A program made the translations under genes and the position numbers. From NCBI GenBank assembly GCA_035495315.1, contig DATJGF010000113.1:1-52781 (forward strand): a stretch of 52,781 nucleotides of DNA, written 5' to 3'. The notes under the pieces were generated by a model, which was given only the letters and a program-made list of their open reading frames with translations, was not told the DNA's origin and did not search any database. Below are positions 1-8,787 of the stretch, in pieces (within the stretch, counting starts at the first letter, position 1; every line of letters starts with the position of its first letter). The stretch comes from DATJGF01 sp035495315 (GTDB lineage: Bacteria > Verrucomicrobiota > Verrucomicrobiia > Limisphaerales > UBA8199).

Positions 1-1
1 C

Positions 2-694
2 GGTTTCGCCGATGGTCTCAACAATGGAGCCTTGTTTAATTATCCGTATGGTATCGCGGCAAGTAGTGAGGGAAAGCTGTATGTCGCTGACTCAGGAAAT
101 AACGCCATCCGCGAGATCTCGCACGCCGGATTGGACTGGACCGTGACGACTATTGCCGGACGGACCGGGGACATTGGCGGCGCCGATGGTCCTGGCAGCG
201 CCGCCACTTTTAATTTCCCAACTGGGGTTGCTGTCGACAGCGCCGGTAATCTTTATGTCGCCGACCAGAGTAACCACACGATTCGCAAAGTCGGCCCGCA
301 ACCAACCGGGTGGATGGTGAGCACTATCGGCGGCATGGTGACGAACGCCGGCAGCGCCGACGGCATCGGCACTAATGCATTGCTTAAAAAACCTTGGGGC
401 CTTGCGGTGGATAAAGGCGGAACCATCTTCGTCGCCGAATACGGGAACAGCACAATTCGCAGCGGGGTTGCAATTTCAGTTCCTGCGCCGCCCCTGCAAA
501 TCGCGCTTTCAAACGCTCAGCTAACCCTCATGTGGCCCGCCTGGGCCAGCAATTATGTGCTGGAGGCAACCGGTCAATTGGATAGTCCCGGTTCCTGGGT
601 ATCTATTACCAATGGAATCGCGCTTTCCGGCCAGTACTTCGTCTTTACGGATTTTAGCGCGGGTGCTTCAGCCTTTTACCGGCTGCGTCAATGA
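2..694 (+). CDS. NHL-repeat secreted protein, C-terminal part
   Basis: The frame is open to the left window edge, so this is the C-terminal 230 residues of a longer protein. It carries at least two and a half NHL-type beta-propeller repeats, with the recurring pattern ADG-x-G-x(3)-A-x-FN-x-P-x-G-(I/V)-A followed by LYVAD-x-x-N-x-(A/T)-IR-(E/K). After the propeller comes a roughly 70-residue beta-rich C-terminal module (LTLMWPAWASNYVLEAT ... FYRLRQ) that also ends three other secreted proteins here. NHL propellers are usually extracellular or periplasmic binding scaffolds; no catalytic residues are visible. The gene runs convergently toward the broken beta-helix gene, with 183 bp between them. 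Confidence 0.8.
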   Translation, partial: GFADGLNNGALFNYPYGIAASSEGKLYVADSGNNAIREISHAGLDWTVTTIAGRTGDIGGADGPGSAATFNFPTGVAVDSAGNLYVADQSNHTIRKVGPQPTGWMVSTIGGMVTNAGSADGIGTNALLKKPWGLAVDKGGTIFVAEYGNSTIRSGVAISVPAPPLQIALSNAQLTLMWPAWASNYVLEATGQLDSPGSWVSITNGIALSGQYFVFTDFSAGASAFYRLRQ

Positions 695-877
695 AGAAAA
701 GAAATGGCGCAGCCCTTCCCCTCAATGACAGGCTGCGCCAATCGGGCATTGCCCACAGCTCCCTAAGTAGAGCGTTAATGGTGAGAGTAAGGCAAAATGA
801 TATTCCTTGGCTACACCAGCGATTACGGAGGGGCGTCGGTTGAAACACGGATACGTCGGAAGGCCGAGGTCGTTGAT

Positions 878-2009
878 TTATTTCCAGAGTCGGAAAATCT
901 GGCGACCCGTTCTGGCCGGGATGCTAACGAACACCCCGCTGAGGTTCGTAACGTAGGTATATGGGCTGGAGCTCCAGGAAGATGAGATCAAATCTGTTTG
1001 TTCGAGTTGGAAATCCTGGGCGAATAGCGGCCACGCCAACACGGCATTCGAGCCGGATGAAACAGCGTTCAGGATTGGCCGCGGCGGGAGGGCGTACGCA
1101 TTGACAGGAGGACCTGTGGTCGAGCTCTCGAAGGCCCCGATGTCGCGCGCGGCAGCTCGTGGACGCCACATGCGGTTGGAGGTTTCATTTAAATAGTACT
1201 CTTTGCCCGGCAGACCATAGGGTGCCGGATTGGCCGTCCCAACACAGGCGCTACCGGGCGCTAGGGAATAGTCCCCGAGGGCAGGATTACGAAATCCGGG
1301 GGCGGTGGTTTGCACGGACTCAATTAAGCTTCCCGGCGCGGCGTTGGTTTTCAGCCAATTATTTACGCCGCTGACCAAGGCATTGGCGCTGTTTTCGACA
1401 AGAGTGGGCCGGGTTGTGCCCGAAATGATGTTATCAGATATTTCCACAGAACTCGACGGTTGCCTGGCTTTCCTGGGTGCCTCCGGTTAACCCGTCATCA
1501 TTCAACGTAAACAAACAATCTTTGATGTAGAGATTCGTCGTGCCGTTGTAGTAACGAATGCCGGCAGAGTTTTTCGACGCAGTGCGGCAGTTTCGGAAAA
1601 CAATCCCCGAGATGTTGTAGCTGTGGGCACCACTAAATTGCCAGCCGCCGCGGCCGCGATCCCCAGCGGTGTAGCTGCCGGGGGCACTCTCCACCAAGGT
1701 CGTTCCGAAATCCCAAACTGGCCGATTGAGCGGGTCTTGGGCGCGGATAGTGATCGGGTTTGCAGGTGAAGCCTGCTTAGTCAGATAAACGCGAAAAGCG
1801 TAAGCCCCGGGTGCAATGAGGACCTCGTCGCCTGGATTGGCAGACTCGATTTTTGAATAGGAATCGCCGGGGGTGACATTAATCACAGCCGCATTGCTGC
1901 TGCAAATAGCCCAGCAAAAGCAGGCAACTGCCGGCAATAACCTTATTCCCCGCGGCCACCGATTCAAGCTCTGCATGCCTCGGGGTGTAGCACTTTTGAG
2001 ACCATGCAA
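878..2009 (-). pseudogene. Right-handed beta-helix (pectate-lyase-like) secreted protein, disrupted by an internal deletion/frameshift
   Basis: Two overlapping frames on the minus strand form one family member. The N-terminal piece (2009 to 1434) has a signal peptide; ATG at 1976 is the better start, giving MQSLNRWPRG... then a hydrophobic core ending SSNAA. It continues with beta-helix repeats (GDEVLIAPGAYAF, ISGIVFRNC, LYIKDCLFTLNDDGL) and stops in TVEFCGNI. The C-terminal piece (1447 to 878) resumes in another frame at EISDNIISGTTRPTLVE and ends with the C-terminal module (AVLAWPLFAQDFQLEQT ... IFRLWK). Homologues I recall have roughly 100 further beta-helix residues between TVEFC and EISDNIIS. 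The simplest reading is an out-of-frame deletion whose junction lies in GTGGAAATATC near 1440. An assembly error is the alternative. Confidence 0.65.
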
Positions 2010-2064
2010 TCACAGGGCGGCATAACCAGTTGACTTCAACGCTTTTTCAGTCAATCGTGCGCCC

Positions 2065-3132
2065 ATGAACCTCGTAGCCGCATTTTCGCAGAGTTATTTT
2101 TTTGCTCTTTCCTTTGGTCGCCTGCACGTGCTCTCCGGACTGACGCTCGCTGCCATCCTGGCTCTATTGGCCCAGTTTCACGTTGAGGCGGAAACTTCGT
2201 CTGCAAAGGGTTTCCTACTGGTGGCCAATAAAGGTGATCATACTTTGGGGATTATCGATCCGGAGAGCTGCCGCCAGGTTGCCACCATAGAGGAAGACGG
2301 CATCACCGGGCACGAAGTCGCAGCGTCGGTTGATGGTCGACGCGCGTTCGTTCCGATTTACGGCAATTCGGGCGTTGGACATGCGGGAACCGACGGCCGC
2401 CTGATGCGGGTGATCGACTTGGAGCAACGGAAGATCGTTGGAACTGTAGATTTCGGCAAAGGTGTTCGTCCTCATTGCGCGGTGGTCAATCCGAAAACCG
2501 GTTTGCTCTACATCACTACCGAGCTTGATAACTCGGTCACGGTGATCGATCCCCAGACGCTCAAGATCATAGGTACCATCCCTACCAGCCAGCCGGAGGC
2601 TCATATGCTGGCGGTCACGCGGGATGGGCGCCGCGGTTACACCGCTAATGTGGGGCCGGGGACTGTCTCTGCGCTTGATTTGGAAGCGAAAAAAGTGATC
2701 GCGGTGATTCCCATCTCGGCTACCACGCAGCGTATCTCGTTATCTGTCGACGATCGCTGGGTGTTTACGTCGGATCAGACAAAGCCTCAACTCGCTGTGA
2801 TCGACACCGCTTCCAACAAGGTCAAAGGGTGGGTTGCGATGTCCGGCACAGGCTACGGAACAGCGCCTACTCCAAACGGTCGCTGGCTGGTTGTAGCTTT
2901 GCCCGGCGTTAACAAGGTCGCCGCCGTCGATTTGGATTCAATGAAAGTCGCGCACGAAATCGATGTGCCGAAAGCACCGCAGGAAGTGTTGGTCCGGCCG
3001 GATGGTGCCGTGGCCTACGTCTCTTGTGACGCCAGCAAGCAGGTTGCGGTCATCGACCTGCAGAATTGGAAAGTGGATAAACTCATTGATGCCGGTCCTG
3101 GCGCTGATGGTTTAGCCTGGGCGGTGAGATGA
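2065..3132 (+). CDS. YVTN/YncE-type beta-propeller protein, exported
   Basis: A 355-residue protein with an N-terminal hydrophobic export segment (about residues 8-42, ending HVEAE). About seven repeats of about 42 residues follow, with the YVTN signature, for example LLVANKGDHTLGIIDPES, LYITTELDNSVTVIDPQT, GYTANVGPGTVSALDLEA and AYVSCDASKQVAVIDLQN. The repeats close a seven-bladed propeller. Such proteins are secreted scaffolds of mostly unknown ligand; some bind metals or quinones, but no such site can be assigned here. ATG at 2065 is the first start with a signal sequence. The gene ends 19 bp from the convergent isomerase gene, so the two probably share a termination region. Confidence 0.85.
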   Translation: MNLVAAFSQSYFFALSFGRLHVLSGLTLAAILALLAQFHVEAETSSAKGFLLVANKGDHTLGIIDPESCRQVATIEEDGITGHEVAASVDGRRAFVPIYGNSGVGHAGTDGRLMRVIDLEQRKIVGTVDFGKGVRPHCAVVNPKTGLLYITTELDNSVTVIDPQTLKIIGTIPTSQPEAHMLAVTRDGRRGYTANVGPGTVSALDLEAKKVIAVIPISATTQRISLSVDDRWVFTSDQTKPQLAVIDTASNKVKGWVAMSGTGYGTAPTPNGRWLVVALPGVNKVAAVDLDSMKVAHEIDVPKAPQEVLVRPDGAVAYVSCDASKQVAVIDLQNWKVDKLIDAGPGADGLAWAVR

Positions 3133-3151
3133 GCCGCAAATCCCTTGTGCG

Positions 3152-4117
3152 TTAGCCGATTAACCCAACCGCTTTACGCAGGGCCGCTGCTGCTGCAGCG
3201 CACGCTTCATCTTTTGACATTTTGTTTACCGCCTCATTGAATGGTTCAGCGCGTACTGGCCCATCGTAGCCAATCTGGTTGAGGCACCGCAGAAACGTCG
3301 CTACATCGATACGCCCGGTAGCGCATGGGAGCTCGCGGTGATTATCCAATTGCTGATCCTTGGGAATACTCCCCGGCGCATCATTCAGGTCCACCGCAAT
3401 CACATCTCGACCATTGAGAGCCAGTATATCCGACGGTTTGTCGCCCGCATGCCACCAGTGCCAGCTATCCAGAACCAAACCAACGTTGCTGAGGTTAATC
3501 TCGGCGATTAATTCTCTAAGCTCCGCCATCGTATGCACAAAAGGATAGAGCCGGGCGGACCACGCCGTTTTCGGTCCGACGTATTCCAGGCCTAAACGCA
3601 CCTCCTGCTCCTGCAAAACTTTCGCAACCTCGCGCAGTCGAGTGGCATGCTGCCGGAAATTTTGGAGGTAGGTCAGCCTGGCATCAGCAGGTGACAACCA
3701 GGTAGCAGTCCGACTTACGCCGGCGCGCTTTAAGCCGGTCGCAAACCGCGGCAGCTCTTTTAGCGATTCGCGAAAGCGATTCTCATCCAGCCTGAACTCG
3801 ACCGGCAACCCCGCCGAGCCGAACGCCAGATTCTTGTTCCGCATCAAAGTCTTCACCTCTGCGAGCTGGTCATCGGACAATGAGGCGAGGTAACCGCCAT
3901 CGGCCGACACCGATTCGAATCCGTGTTTCGCGGCGAGTTCGATCGCCTCGTGCTGATTCGCGGCGATGCCGATCGACCCGCAAGTCAAGTCCATCGTCAT
4001 CTTGCGTGGCTTGGCTTCAGCCCCATGCAATGTGCAAAGTGTTTGCAGGAGAGCGCCACCCGCCAAACCACTCAGTGCTGCCGTTCGGATAAAATCCCTG
4101 CGATTCGATGCGTTCAT
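3152..4117 (-). CDS. Tat-exported sugar phosphate isomerase/epimerase (xylose-isomerase-like TIM barrel)
   Basis: A 321-residue protein. It begins with a twin-arginine signal (NRRDFIRTAALSGLAGG) followed by an AP-endonuclease-2/xylose-isomerase-like TIM barrel: GSIGIAANQHEAIELAAKHGFESV at the N-end, LEYVGP in the middle, LVLDSWHWWHAGD (metal-ligand region) and GPVRAEPFNE near the end. Members isomerise or epimerise sugars or inositols using a divalent metal. The substrate cannot be read from sequence. Export across the membrane fits the many Tat-exported sugar enzymes in this lineage. No partner gene is adjacent on the same strand. Confidence 0.8.
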   Translation of the reverse strand: MNASNRRDFIRTAALSGLAGGALLQTLCTLHGAEAKPRKMTMDLTCGSIGIAANQHEAIELAAKHGFESVSADGGYLASLSDDQLAEVKTLMRNKNLAFGSAGLPVEFRLDENRFRESLKELPRFATGLKRAGVSRTATWLSPADARLTYLQNFRQHATRLREVAKVLQEQEVRLGLEYVGPKTAWSARLYPFVHTMAELRELIAEINLSNVGLVLDSWHWWHAGDKPSDILALNGRDVIAVDLNDAPGSIPKDQQLDNHRELPCATGRIDVATFLRCLNQIGYDGPVRAEPFNEAVNKMSKDEACAAAAAALRKAVGLIG

Positions 4118-4174
4118 GGGATGATTATGTCAATTAAGTTCACTCTCGTCGAGGAAGTATCGCTCACCATTCGA

Positions 4175-4250
4175 AAAGCGCCGCAGCAGCGCACTCCATA
4201 ACCTAACGGGCGCGCTAGCGTCTTGGAGTGCGCTGCTGCTGCGGCGCTTT
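4175..4250. repeat. Inverted REP pair upstream of the RAYT gene
   Basis: The left arm 4175-4198 (AAAGCGCCGCAGCAGCG, then CACTCCA) and the right arm 4224-4250 are reverse complements apart from one missing GCA triplet, separated by 25 bp. The same core (GCGCTGCTG-C-(T/C)-GCGGCGCTTT) recurs just after the transposase gene at 4872-4896. A RAYT gene bracketed by copies of one palindromic core is the classic arrangement of a REP transposase with its substrates. Confidence 0.8.
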
Positions 4251-4285
4251 AGAACGCTTAAACGGCTTGTAAAAATTGGGTGACA

Positions 4286-4873
4286 ATGTATCTTTGTGTT
4301 CTCGTGTCAGTAAGGAAACCTCCTTGGCCGCACGCGCCAACTCATCAGTTAAGCCAGCGAGGCACCTACTTTGTAACCTCTGGTACATACCTCAAAGCCC
4401 ATTATTTCCGCCGGACAGATCGCCTCGTTGTGTTGCATCGTGGTCTACTCTGCATTTGCCAGGATTTTGGTTGGGACCTCGAAGCCTGGTCAGTGTTTTC
4501 GAATCATTACCATTTCGTAGGACATTCCCCGGCGAAAGTTCGTGATGCGACAAATCTGTCTCAAATGTTGGGTGTGCTTCACACCAAGACCGCCCGATGG
4601 TTAAACGGCCTTGACGGTACCCCACAACGCAAGGTTTGGTATAATTTTTGGGACACGCGGTTGACCTTTGAACGATCTTATCTTGCGCGCCTGAACTATG
4701 TGCATCAGAACGCGGTCAAGCATGGCCTTGTGCCGGTGGCCAATCTGTATCCGTGGTGTTCGCGGCCTGGTTCGAACGGACCGCTTCACCAGCTCAGGTG
4801 AAGCGCATCTACCGTTTTAAGGTCGAAGGGTGTGCATGTATTGGACGAGTTTGAACCGTGCACTGAGTGGTAA
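4286..4873 (+). pseudogene. REP-associated tyrosine transposase (RAYT, Y1_Tnp/TnpA_REP), C-terminus frameshifted
   Basis: HUH-type Y1 transposases cut and join single-stranded REP hairpins. Here VRKPPWPHAPTHQL and GTYFVTSGTYLKAHYF form the N-terminus, NHYHFVGHSP is the metal-binding region, and YLARLNYVHQNAVKHGLV carries the catalytic Tyr region, followed by YPWCS. After YPWCS the frame runs to a TGA at 4799-4801. Removing one missing base near 4757-4762 and one extra G near 4826-4830 restores AAWFERTASPAQVKRIYRF, then GVHVLDEFEPCTEW, stopping at 4871-4873. So the tail bears two compensating frameshifts. The catalytic part is intact, so activity is not excluded. The start could also be GTG at 4304. 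Cognate REPs flank the gene on both sides. Confidence 0.75.
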
Positions 4874-4896
4874 GGCGCTGCTGCCGCGGCGCTTTG
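4866..4896 (+). repeat. Single REP element after the RAYT gene
   Basis: The core AAGGCGCTGCTGCCGCGGC, then GCTTTGG, matches the right arm of the upstream REP pair except for one T-to-C change. It starts immediately at the ancestral stop codon of the RAYT gene and lies just before the next gene. Confidence 0.75.
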
Positions 4897-4934
4897 GCTT
4901 GTGTCTTGACCCAAGAAGCGTTTATCCTCACGGC

Positions 4935-6287
4935 ATGAAACCGAACAGCGGTGGCGGGTTTGACACAGCTTGCCCCTCGTTAATCGGCACCGCACGCGCG
5001 ATGGTCGTGTTCCTTTGCTGCGCATGGCTGCTGGTGAGCACGTCCATGCTCACGCTCTGCGCCGCCGAGTTGCGCGCCGGGCTGAGCAAAATCGATATCA
5101 CGCCAAACCAACCGGTGCGAATGGCCGGCTACGAAAGCCGCAAAGAGCCGTCGCAAGGCGTGCATGATCCCCTTGGAGCCCGAGCCTTAGCCCTGGAAAA
5201 GGACGGGCAACACCTCGTGCTCGTCTCGCTCGATAACCTGGGCTTCTACAACAAAACCGACGAGCCTTTCCGCCAGGCAATTCTCCAGGCGTGTCAGCTC
5301 AAACCTTCTGAATTGTTTCTTTGCGCGATTCATACTCACAGCGCACCCACCCTGGGTTGGGAGAATGACAAACTGCCCTCAGCCAATGTCGCTTACACCA
5401 AAGGACTGCAAAACAAGCTCGTGGAAGTCGTGCGGGATGCGCTCAGAGTATTGGAACCGGTTCAACCCAGCATCTGCTTCGGCGCTTCTCCAGTCGGTGT
5501 CAATCGCCGCGAAATCGTTCAGGACGGCGCAGATAAAACCAAAATTGTGCTCGGCCGCAATCCGCTGCGAATGACCGATCGCGAAGTCCAGGTGCTCAAA
5601 CTAACTCGACCGGGTGCAAACAAGCTTGCAGGAGCGCTTTTCGTGTATGAAACCCACAGCACATCACTAGGACCCAAAAACTACCTGGTGAGCGGCGACA
5701 TTCACGGAATTGCCGAGCAGTTTTTGGAAAGATACTACGGCGATGATATCGTCGCACCTGGTTTTGCGGGCGCATCCGGTAACATCGATCCTTGGGTGCG
5801 GGTGTTGCCGGATTTTCGGACCAACAACGGCTGGATCCCTGAACCAGTGCTTATGGGTACCATGCTTGGAGAAGAAGTCGCCCGCGTGTTGGAGGGAACT
5901 CAAACGGCTCTCAAAAATAGTTCCATACGGACTGCCATTAAGACGGTAGAGTTACCCGCGAAGGAGCCTGCCTCCGGCGCTGGCGCTGGGGCCCAATCGA
6001 GGGCGCCGATTACCATCACGGTGGGGCATCTGGGTGAAATTGCGTTTGTCGGTTGGGGTGGTGAGGTTTTCAACGAGATCGGCAAATCGATCAAAGCCGC
6101 GTCGCCATTCAGTCATACTTTCATTATGACCCATTGCAACGGCGCGGCTGGTTATTTGCCGACACGTGAGAGTTACCTGGAGGGTGGGTACGAGGTTCAA
6201 AGCAGCGCCTTTGGCCCGGGGGCGGCAGAAGGGCTCGCGGATGAAACGCTGAAAATGCTGCGCGAGCTCCACCAGGCTGGGGAATGA
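4935..6287 (+). CDS. Neutral/alkaline ceramidase-like secreted protein
   Basis: A 450-residue protein from ATG 4935. A longer frame begins at 4830, but it would run through the RAYT tail and a REP, so I reject it. A signal segment (MVVFLCCAWLLVSTSMLTLCAAE) precedes a neutral-ceramidase N-terminal-type domain: LRAGLSKIDITP, GVHDPLGARALAL, LDNLGFYNK, LFLCAIHTHSAPTLGW (His-x-His-Ser, the zinc-site region of ceramidases) and GDIHGIAEQFLE with GASGNIDP further on. Ceramidases hydrolyse the N-acyl bond of ceramide, but most bacterial homologues of this size are uncharacterised, so the substrate is open. The gene ends 9 bp before the GH3 gene, suggesting co-transcription. Confidence 0.75.
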   Translation: MKPNSGGGFDTACPSLIGTARAMVVFLCCAWLLVSTSMLTLCAAELRAGLSKIDITPNQPVRMAGYESRKEPSQGVHDPLGARALALEKDGQHLVLVSLDNLGFYNKTDEPFRQAILQACQLKPSELFLCAIHTHSAPTLGWENDKLPSANVAYTKGLQNKLVEVVRDALRVLEPVQPSICFGASPVGVNRREIVQDGADKTKIVLGRNPLRMTDREVQVLKLTRPGANKLAGALFVYETHSTSLGPKNYLVSGDIHGIAEQFLERYYGDDIVAPGFAGASGNIDPWVRVLPDFRTNNGWIPEPVLMGTMLGEEVARVLEGTQTALKNSSIRTAIKTVELPAKEPASGAGAGAQSRAPITITVGHLGEIAFVGWGGEVFNEIGKSIKAASPFSHTFIMTHCNGAAGYLPTRESYLEGGYEVQSSAFGPGAAEGLADETLKMLRELHQAGE

Positions 6288-6296
6288 GGAACCGCG

Positions 6297-8675
6297 ATGA
6301 ACATACAACCTTTGTTGGCCTGTTCGTTAGCCTGTCTGTTCGTTAGTCCGTTTACAGCTCGAACAGAGTCTGCGGCGACCGGACCTCCCGAAGTCGCCGT
6401 TCCACAAGCCTCCAATTTGCCTTATCGCAACCGATCGCTTCCCCTCGAACAACGCATTGAGGATCTGCTGGGCCGAATGACGCTCGAGGAAAAAGTCGGC
6501 CAAATGAATATGCCGTGCGTTTATGAGGAGGCACTGGGCAAGAACATTTCGGAAAAAACCGCTGCCGTCCAAAAATTCGCAGCGGGCAGTTATCTTGAAG
6601 GCTTTGGACCGGGCGGAGGTTTTTTCACCCTTCCCAATACAATCCTGCATGAAGGACCTCGTCAGCAGGCAGAATTCCTTAATCGATTGCAGAAGATTGC
6701 GCTGGAGCAAACGCGCCTTGGTATCCCGCTGCTTGAGACGGAGGAAGGCACCCATGGCTTGATGTGTCCAGGTGGTACGATTTTCCCGGAGGGGCCGGCA
6801 TTGGCCAGCACGTGGAATATGAACCTGATTTCAAATATTTATGCCACCGTGGCCAGAGAAGGCCGCTCCATCGGGATCCATCAGACGTTCACGCTGGTGA
6901 TCGAGCCGATCCGCGACCCACGGTTAGGTCGTAACGAGGAGGCCTTCAGCGAGGACCCTTTCTTGTGCTCGCGTATTGCCGAGATGATTGTTCGAGGCGA
7001 GCAGGGCGCTGATATGGCGGCTGACGACAAGGTGGTTTCCGGCCTCTGTCATTATCCAGGCCAAAGCCAACCGGTTAGTGGGTTCGAGCGTGGCGCGATG
7101 GAAATTTCCGACCGCATGCTACGCGAGGTGTTCCTCCCCTCCTGGCAAATGGGAATCCAGAGCTGCGGTGGGCTGGGAGTCATGGCGACCTATCCGGCAA
7201 TCGACGGGGTCCCGACTCATGCCTCAGAGAAATTGCTGACGCGAATCCTGCGACAGGAGTTTGGGTTCGATGGACTGGTGCTTTCGGAAGGCGGCGGCAT
7301 TGGGACCCTGGTCTACGAAGGGGTCGCAGCGACGCAAAAGGAGGCCGGCGCGCTGGCGCTCGCCGCCGGGGTTGATGTGGGGATCTCCTACGAATCCGGT
7401 TATATGATGGATTTATTGGCCAGCGTCCGGGAAGGCGGCGTTGCGACGAATCTCGTCGATCGAGCCGTGCGCCGAATCCTTAAGCAGAAATTCCGTCTCG
7501 GCCTTTTTGAACGTCCCTACGTCGATCCGGAGCGCGCGGTGCGCGTCGTTCATCAGCAAGCTCATCAGGACCTCGCTCTTCAAGCTGCACGCGAGGGCAT
7601 CGTGCTTTTGAAAAACGAACGTAATTTGTTGCCTCTCACCAAAAATTTGACGTCCATTGCCGTAATTGGACCCAATGCCGACGAACCCAGAAATCAGCTC
7701 GGCGATTACGTGCCGAACGCTATTACGCAGCATGTCGTCACTGTTTTGGAAGGCATTCAAAAGGCAGTCTCGTCTGAAACCAAGGTGACCTATGTCAAAG
7801 GCTGCGAAGTAATCGGCCCGGGTGTCGAAGAGATCGCCAAAGCTAAAGCCGCCGCCGCAAAAGCCGACGTTGCCATCGTTGTGCTGGGTGAAAATGAACG
7901 ACGCGCTCCACGGCGAACGGCTACAGACGGGGAAGGGTTCGATGCCGCAACCCTCGAGTTAACCGGCCTGCAGGAAGAACTGGTTGAGGCCGTCAAAAGC
8001 ACTGGAACACCAACAATTGTAGTTCTGATCAACGGGCGTCCATTGGCAACACGATGGATTGCTGAACATGTTCCGGCGGTGATCGAAGCCTGGCTTCCGG
8101 GCGAAAAAGGTGGCCAAGCACTTGCCGAGGTCATCTTCGGGGACTTCAATCCAAATGGACACCTGGCGATCACAATTCCAAGGCACGTCGGCCAATTGCC
8201 GGTTTATTACAATTTTAAACGCTCAAAGGAATATTGGGTCAAAGGCGGTTGGGGCCATCCCTACGTGGATCTTGAGCCTACGCCGCTGTATGCGTTCGGA
8301 CATGGATTGAGCTATACCCGTTTCGGTTATTCGAATCTGCGATTTAACGCGAACGAGATTCGCCCGACCGCAACCATCGAGGTCAGCGTCGATGTTCGAA
8401 ACTCGGGTTCTTTGCCAGGCGCCGATGTAGTCCAGCTCTATCTTCAGGATGTGGTGAGTAGCGTGTCGCGCCCGGTGAAGGAACTGCGCGGGTTTAGCAA
8501 GATCGCTTTGAAACCAGGCCAATCCAAGACGTGCACATTCAAATTGGGTCCGGACGACCTTGCACTATACGATAAAGACCTACATCACATCGTAGAGCCG
8601 GGCGAGTTTCGGGTCTTAATTGGGGCTTCCTCTGAAGATATTCGGCTGCAGGCAAGTTTTTGGGTGAAGCCGTAG
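6297..8675 (+). CDS. Glycoside hydrolase family 3 beta-glucosidase-like enzyme, secreted, atypical active site
   Basis: A 792-residue protein with a signal peptide (about residues 1-23), a GH3 N-terminal TIM barrel, a GH3 C-terminal alpha/beta domain (GIVLLKNERNLLPL, IAVIGPNAD) and a C-terminal fibronectin-III-like domain (GADVVQLYLQD ... RPVKELRGFSKIAL). A GAGGA-like ribosome site sits just before ATG 6297. The usual nucleophile motif SDW/SDx reads LSEGGG, with Glu331 where Asp is expected. The usual KHF/KHY motif reads CHYPGQSQ, lacking the sugar-binding Lys, and MSSYN is MATYP. These changes look coordinated, as in a subfamily, rather than random decay. Family activity is removal of terminal beta-linked sugars from oligosaccharides in the periplasm or outside the cell; the specificity here is unknown. 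Confidence 0.85.
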   Translation: MNIQPLLACSLACLFVSPFTARTESAATGPPEVAVPQASNLPYRNRSLPLEQRIEDLLGRMTLEEKVGQMNMPCVYEEALGKNISEKTAAVQKFAAGSYLEGFGPGGGFFTLPNTILHEGPRQQAEFLNRLQKIALEQTRLGIPLLETEEGTHGLMCPGGTIFPEGPALASTWNMNLISNIYATVAREGRSIGIHQTFTLVIEPIRDPRLGRNEEAFSEDPFLCSRIAEMIVRGEQGADMAADDKVVSGLCHYPGQSQPVSGFERGAMEISDRMLREVFLPSWQMGIQSCGGLGVMATYPAIDGVPTHASEKLLTRILRQEFGFDGLVLSEGGGIGTLVYEGVAATQKEAGALALAAGVDVGISYESGYMMDLLASVREGGVATNLVDRAVRRILKQKFRLGLFERPYVDPERAVRVVHQQAHQDLALQAAREGIVLLKNERNLLPLTKNLTSIAVIGPNADEPRNQLGDYVPNAITQHVVTVLEGIQKAVSSETKVTYVKGCEVIGPGVEEIAKAKAAAAKADVAIVVLGENERRAPRRTATDGEGFDAATLELTGLQEELVEAVKSTGTPTIVVLINGRPLATRWIAEHVPAVIEAWLPGEKGGQALAEVIFGDFNPNGHLAITIPRHVGQLPVYYNFKRSKEYWVKGGWGHPYVDLEPTPLYAFGHGLSYTRFGYSNLRFNANEIRPTATIEVSVDVRNSGSLPGADVVQLYLQDVVSSVSRPVKELRGFSKIALKPGQSKTCTFKLGPDDLALYDKDLHHIVEPGEFRVLIGASSEDIRLQASFWVKP

Positions 8676-8693
8676 TGTCTGTTTGGACAACAC

Positions 8694-8713
8694 CGCCTTA
8701 CGTCGTCTGCTAC
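8694..8713 (-). repeat. Half-copy of the GTAG-AGACGACGTAAGG repeat
   Basis: Read on the minus strand this is GTAGCAGACGACGTAAGGCG. It matches both arms of the palindrome between prcB and prcA (GTAGGAGACGACGTAAGG) with one change. It lies in the 112-bp gap between the GH3 and dehydrogenase genes, which otherwise holds nothing I can name. Confidence 0.7.
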
Positions 8714-8787
8714 AGAATTGAGTTTTCTAATCAAAAGCCTTTAATCCCGCACGGGCTCCGCCTAGAGTCGATCGAATCTCTGACACG

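Noticed and set aside
4830..4934. Longer N-terminus for the ceramidase-like protein
   Set aside because: Would translate the RAYT tail and a REP and place the signal peptide about 60-80 residues from the start.
8676..8787. Promoter for the zinc dehydrogenase gene (TTGAGT ... TTAATC)
   Set aside because: The -10 match is poor and the distance to the start is long; not distinguishable from chance.
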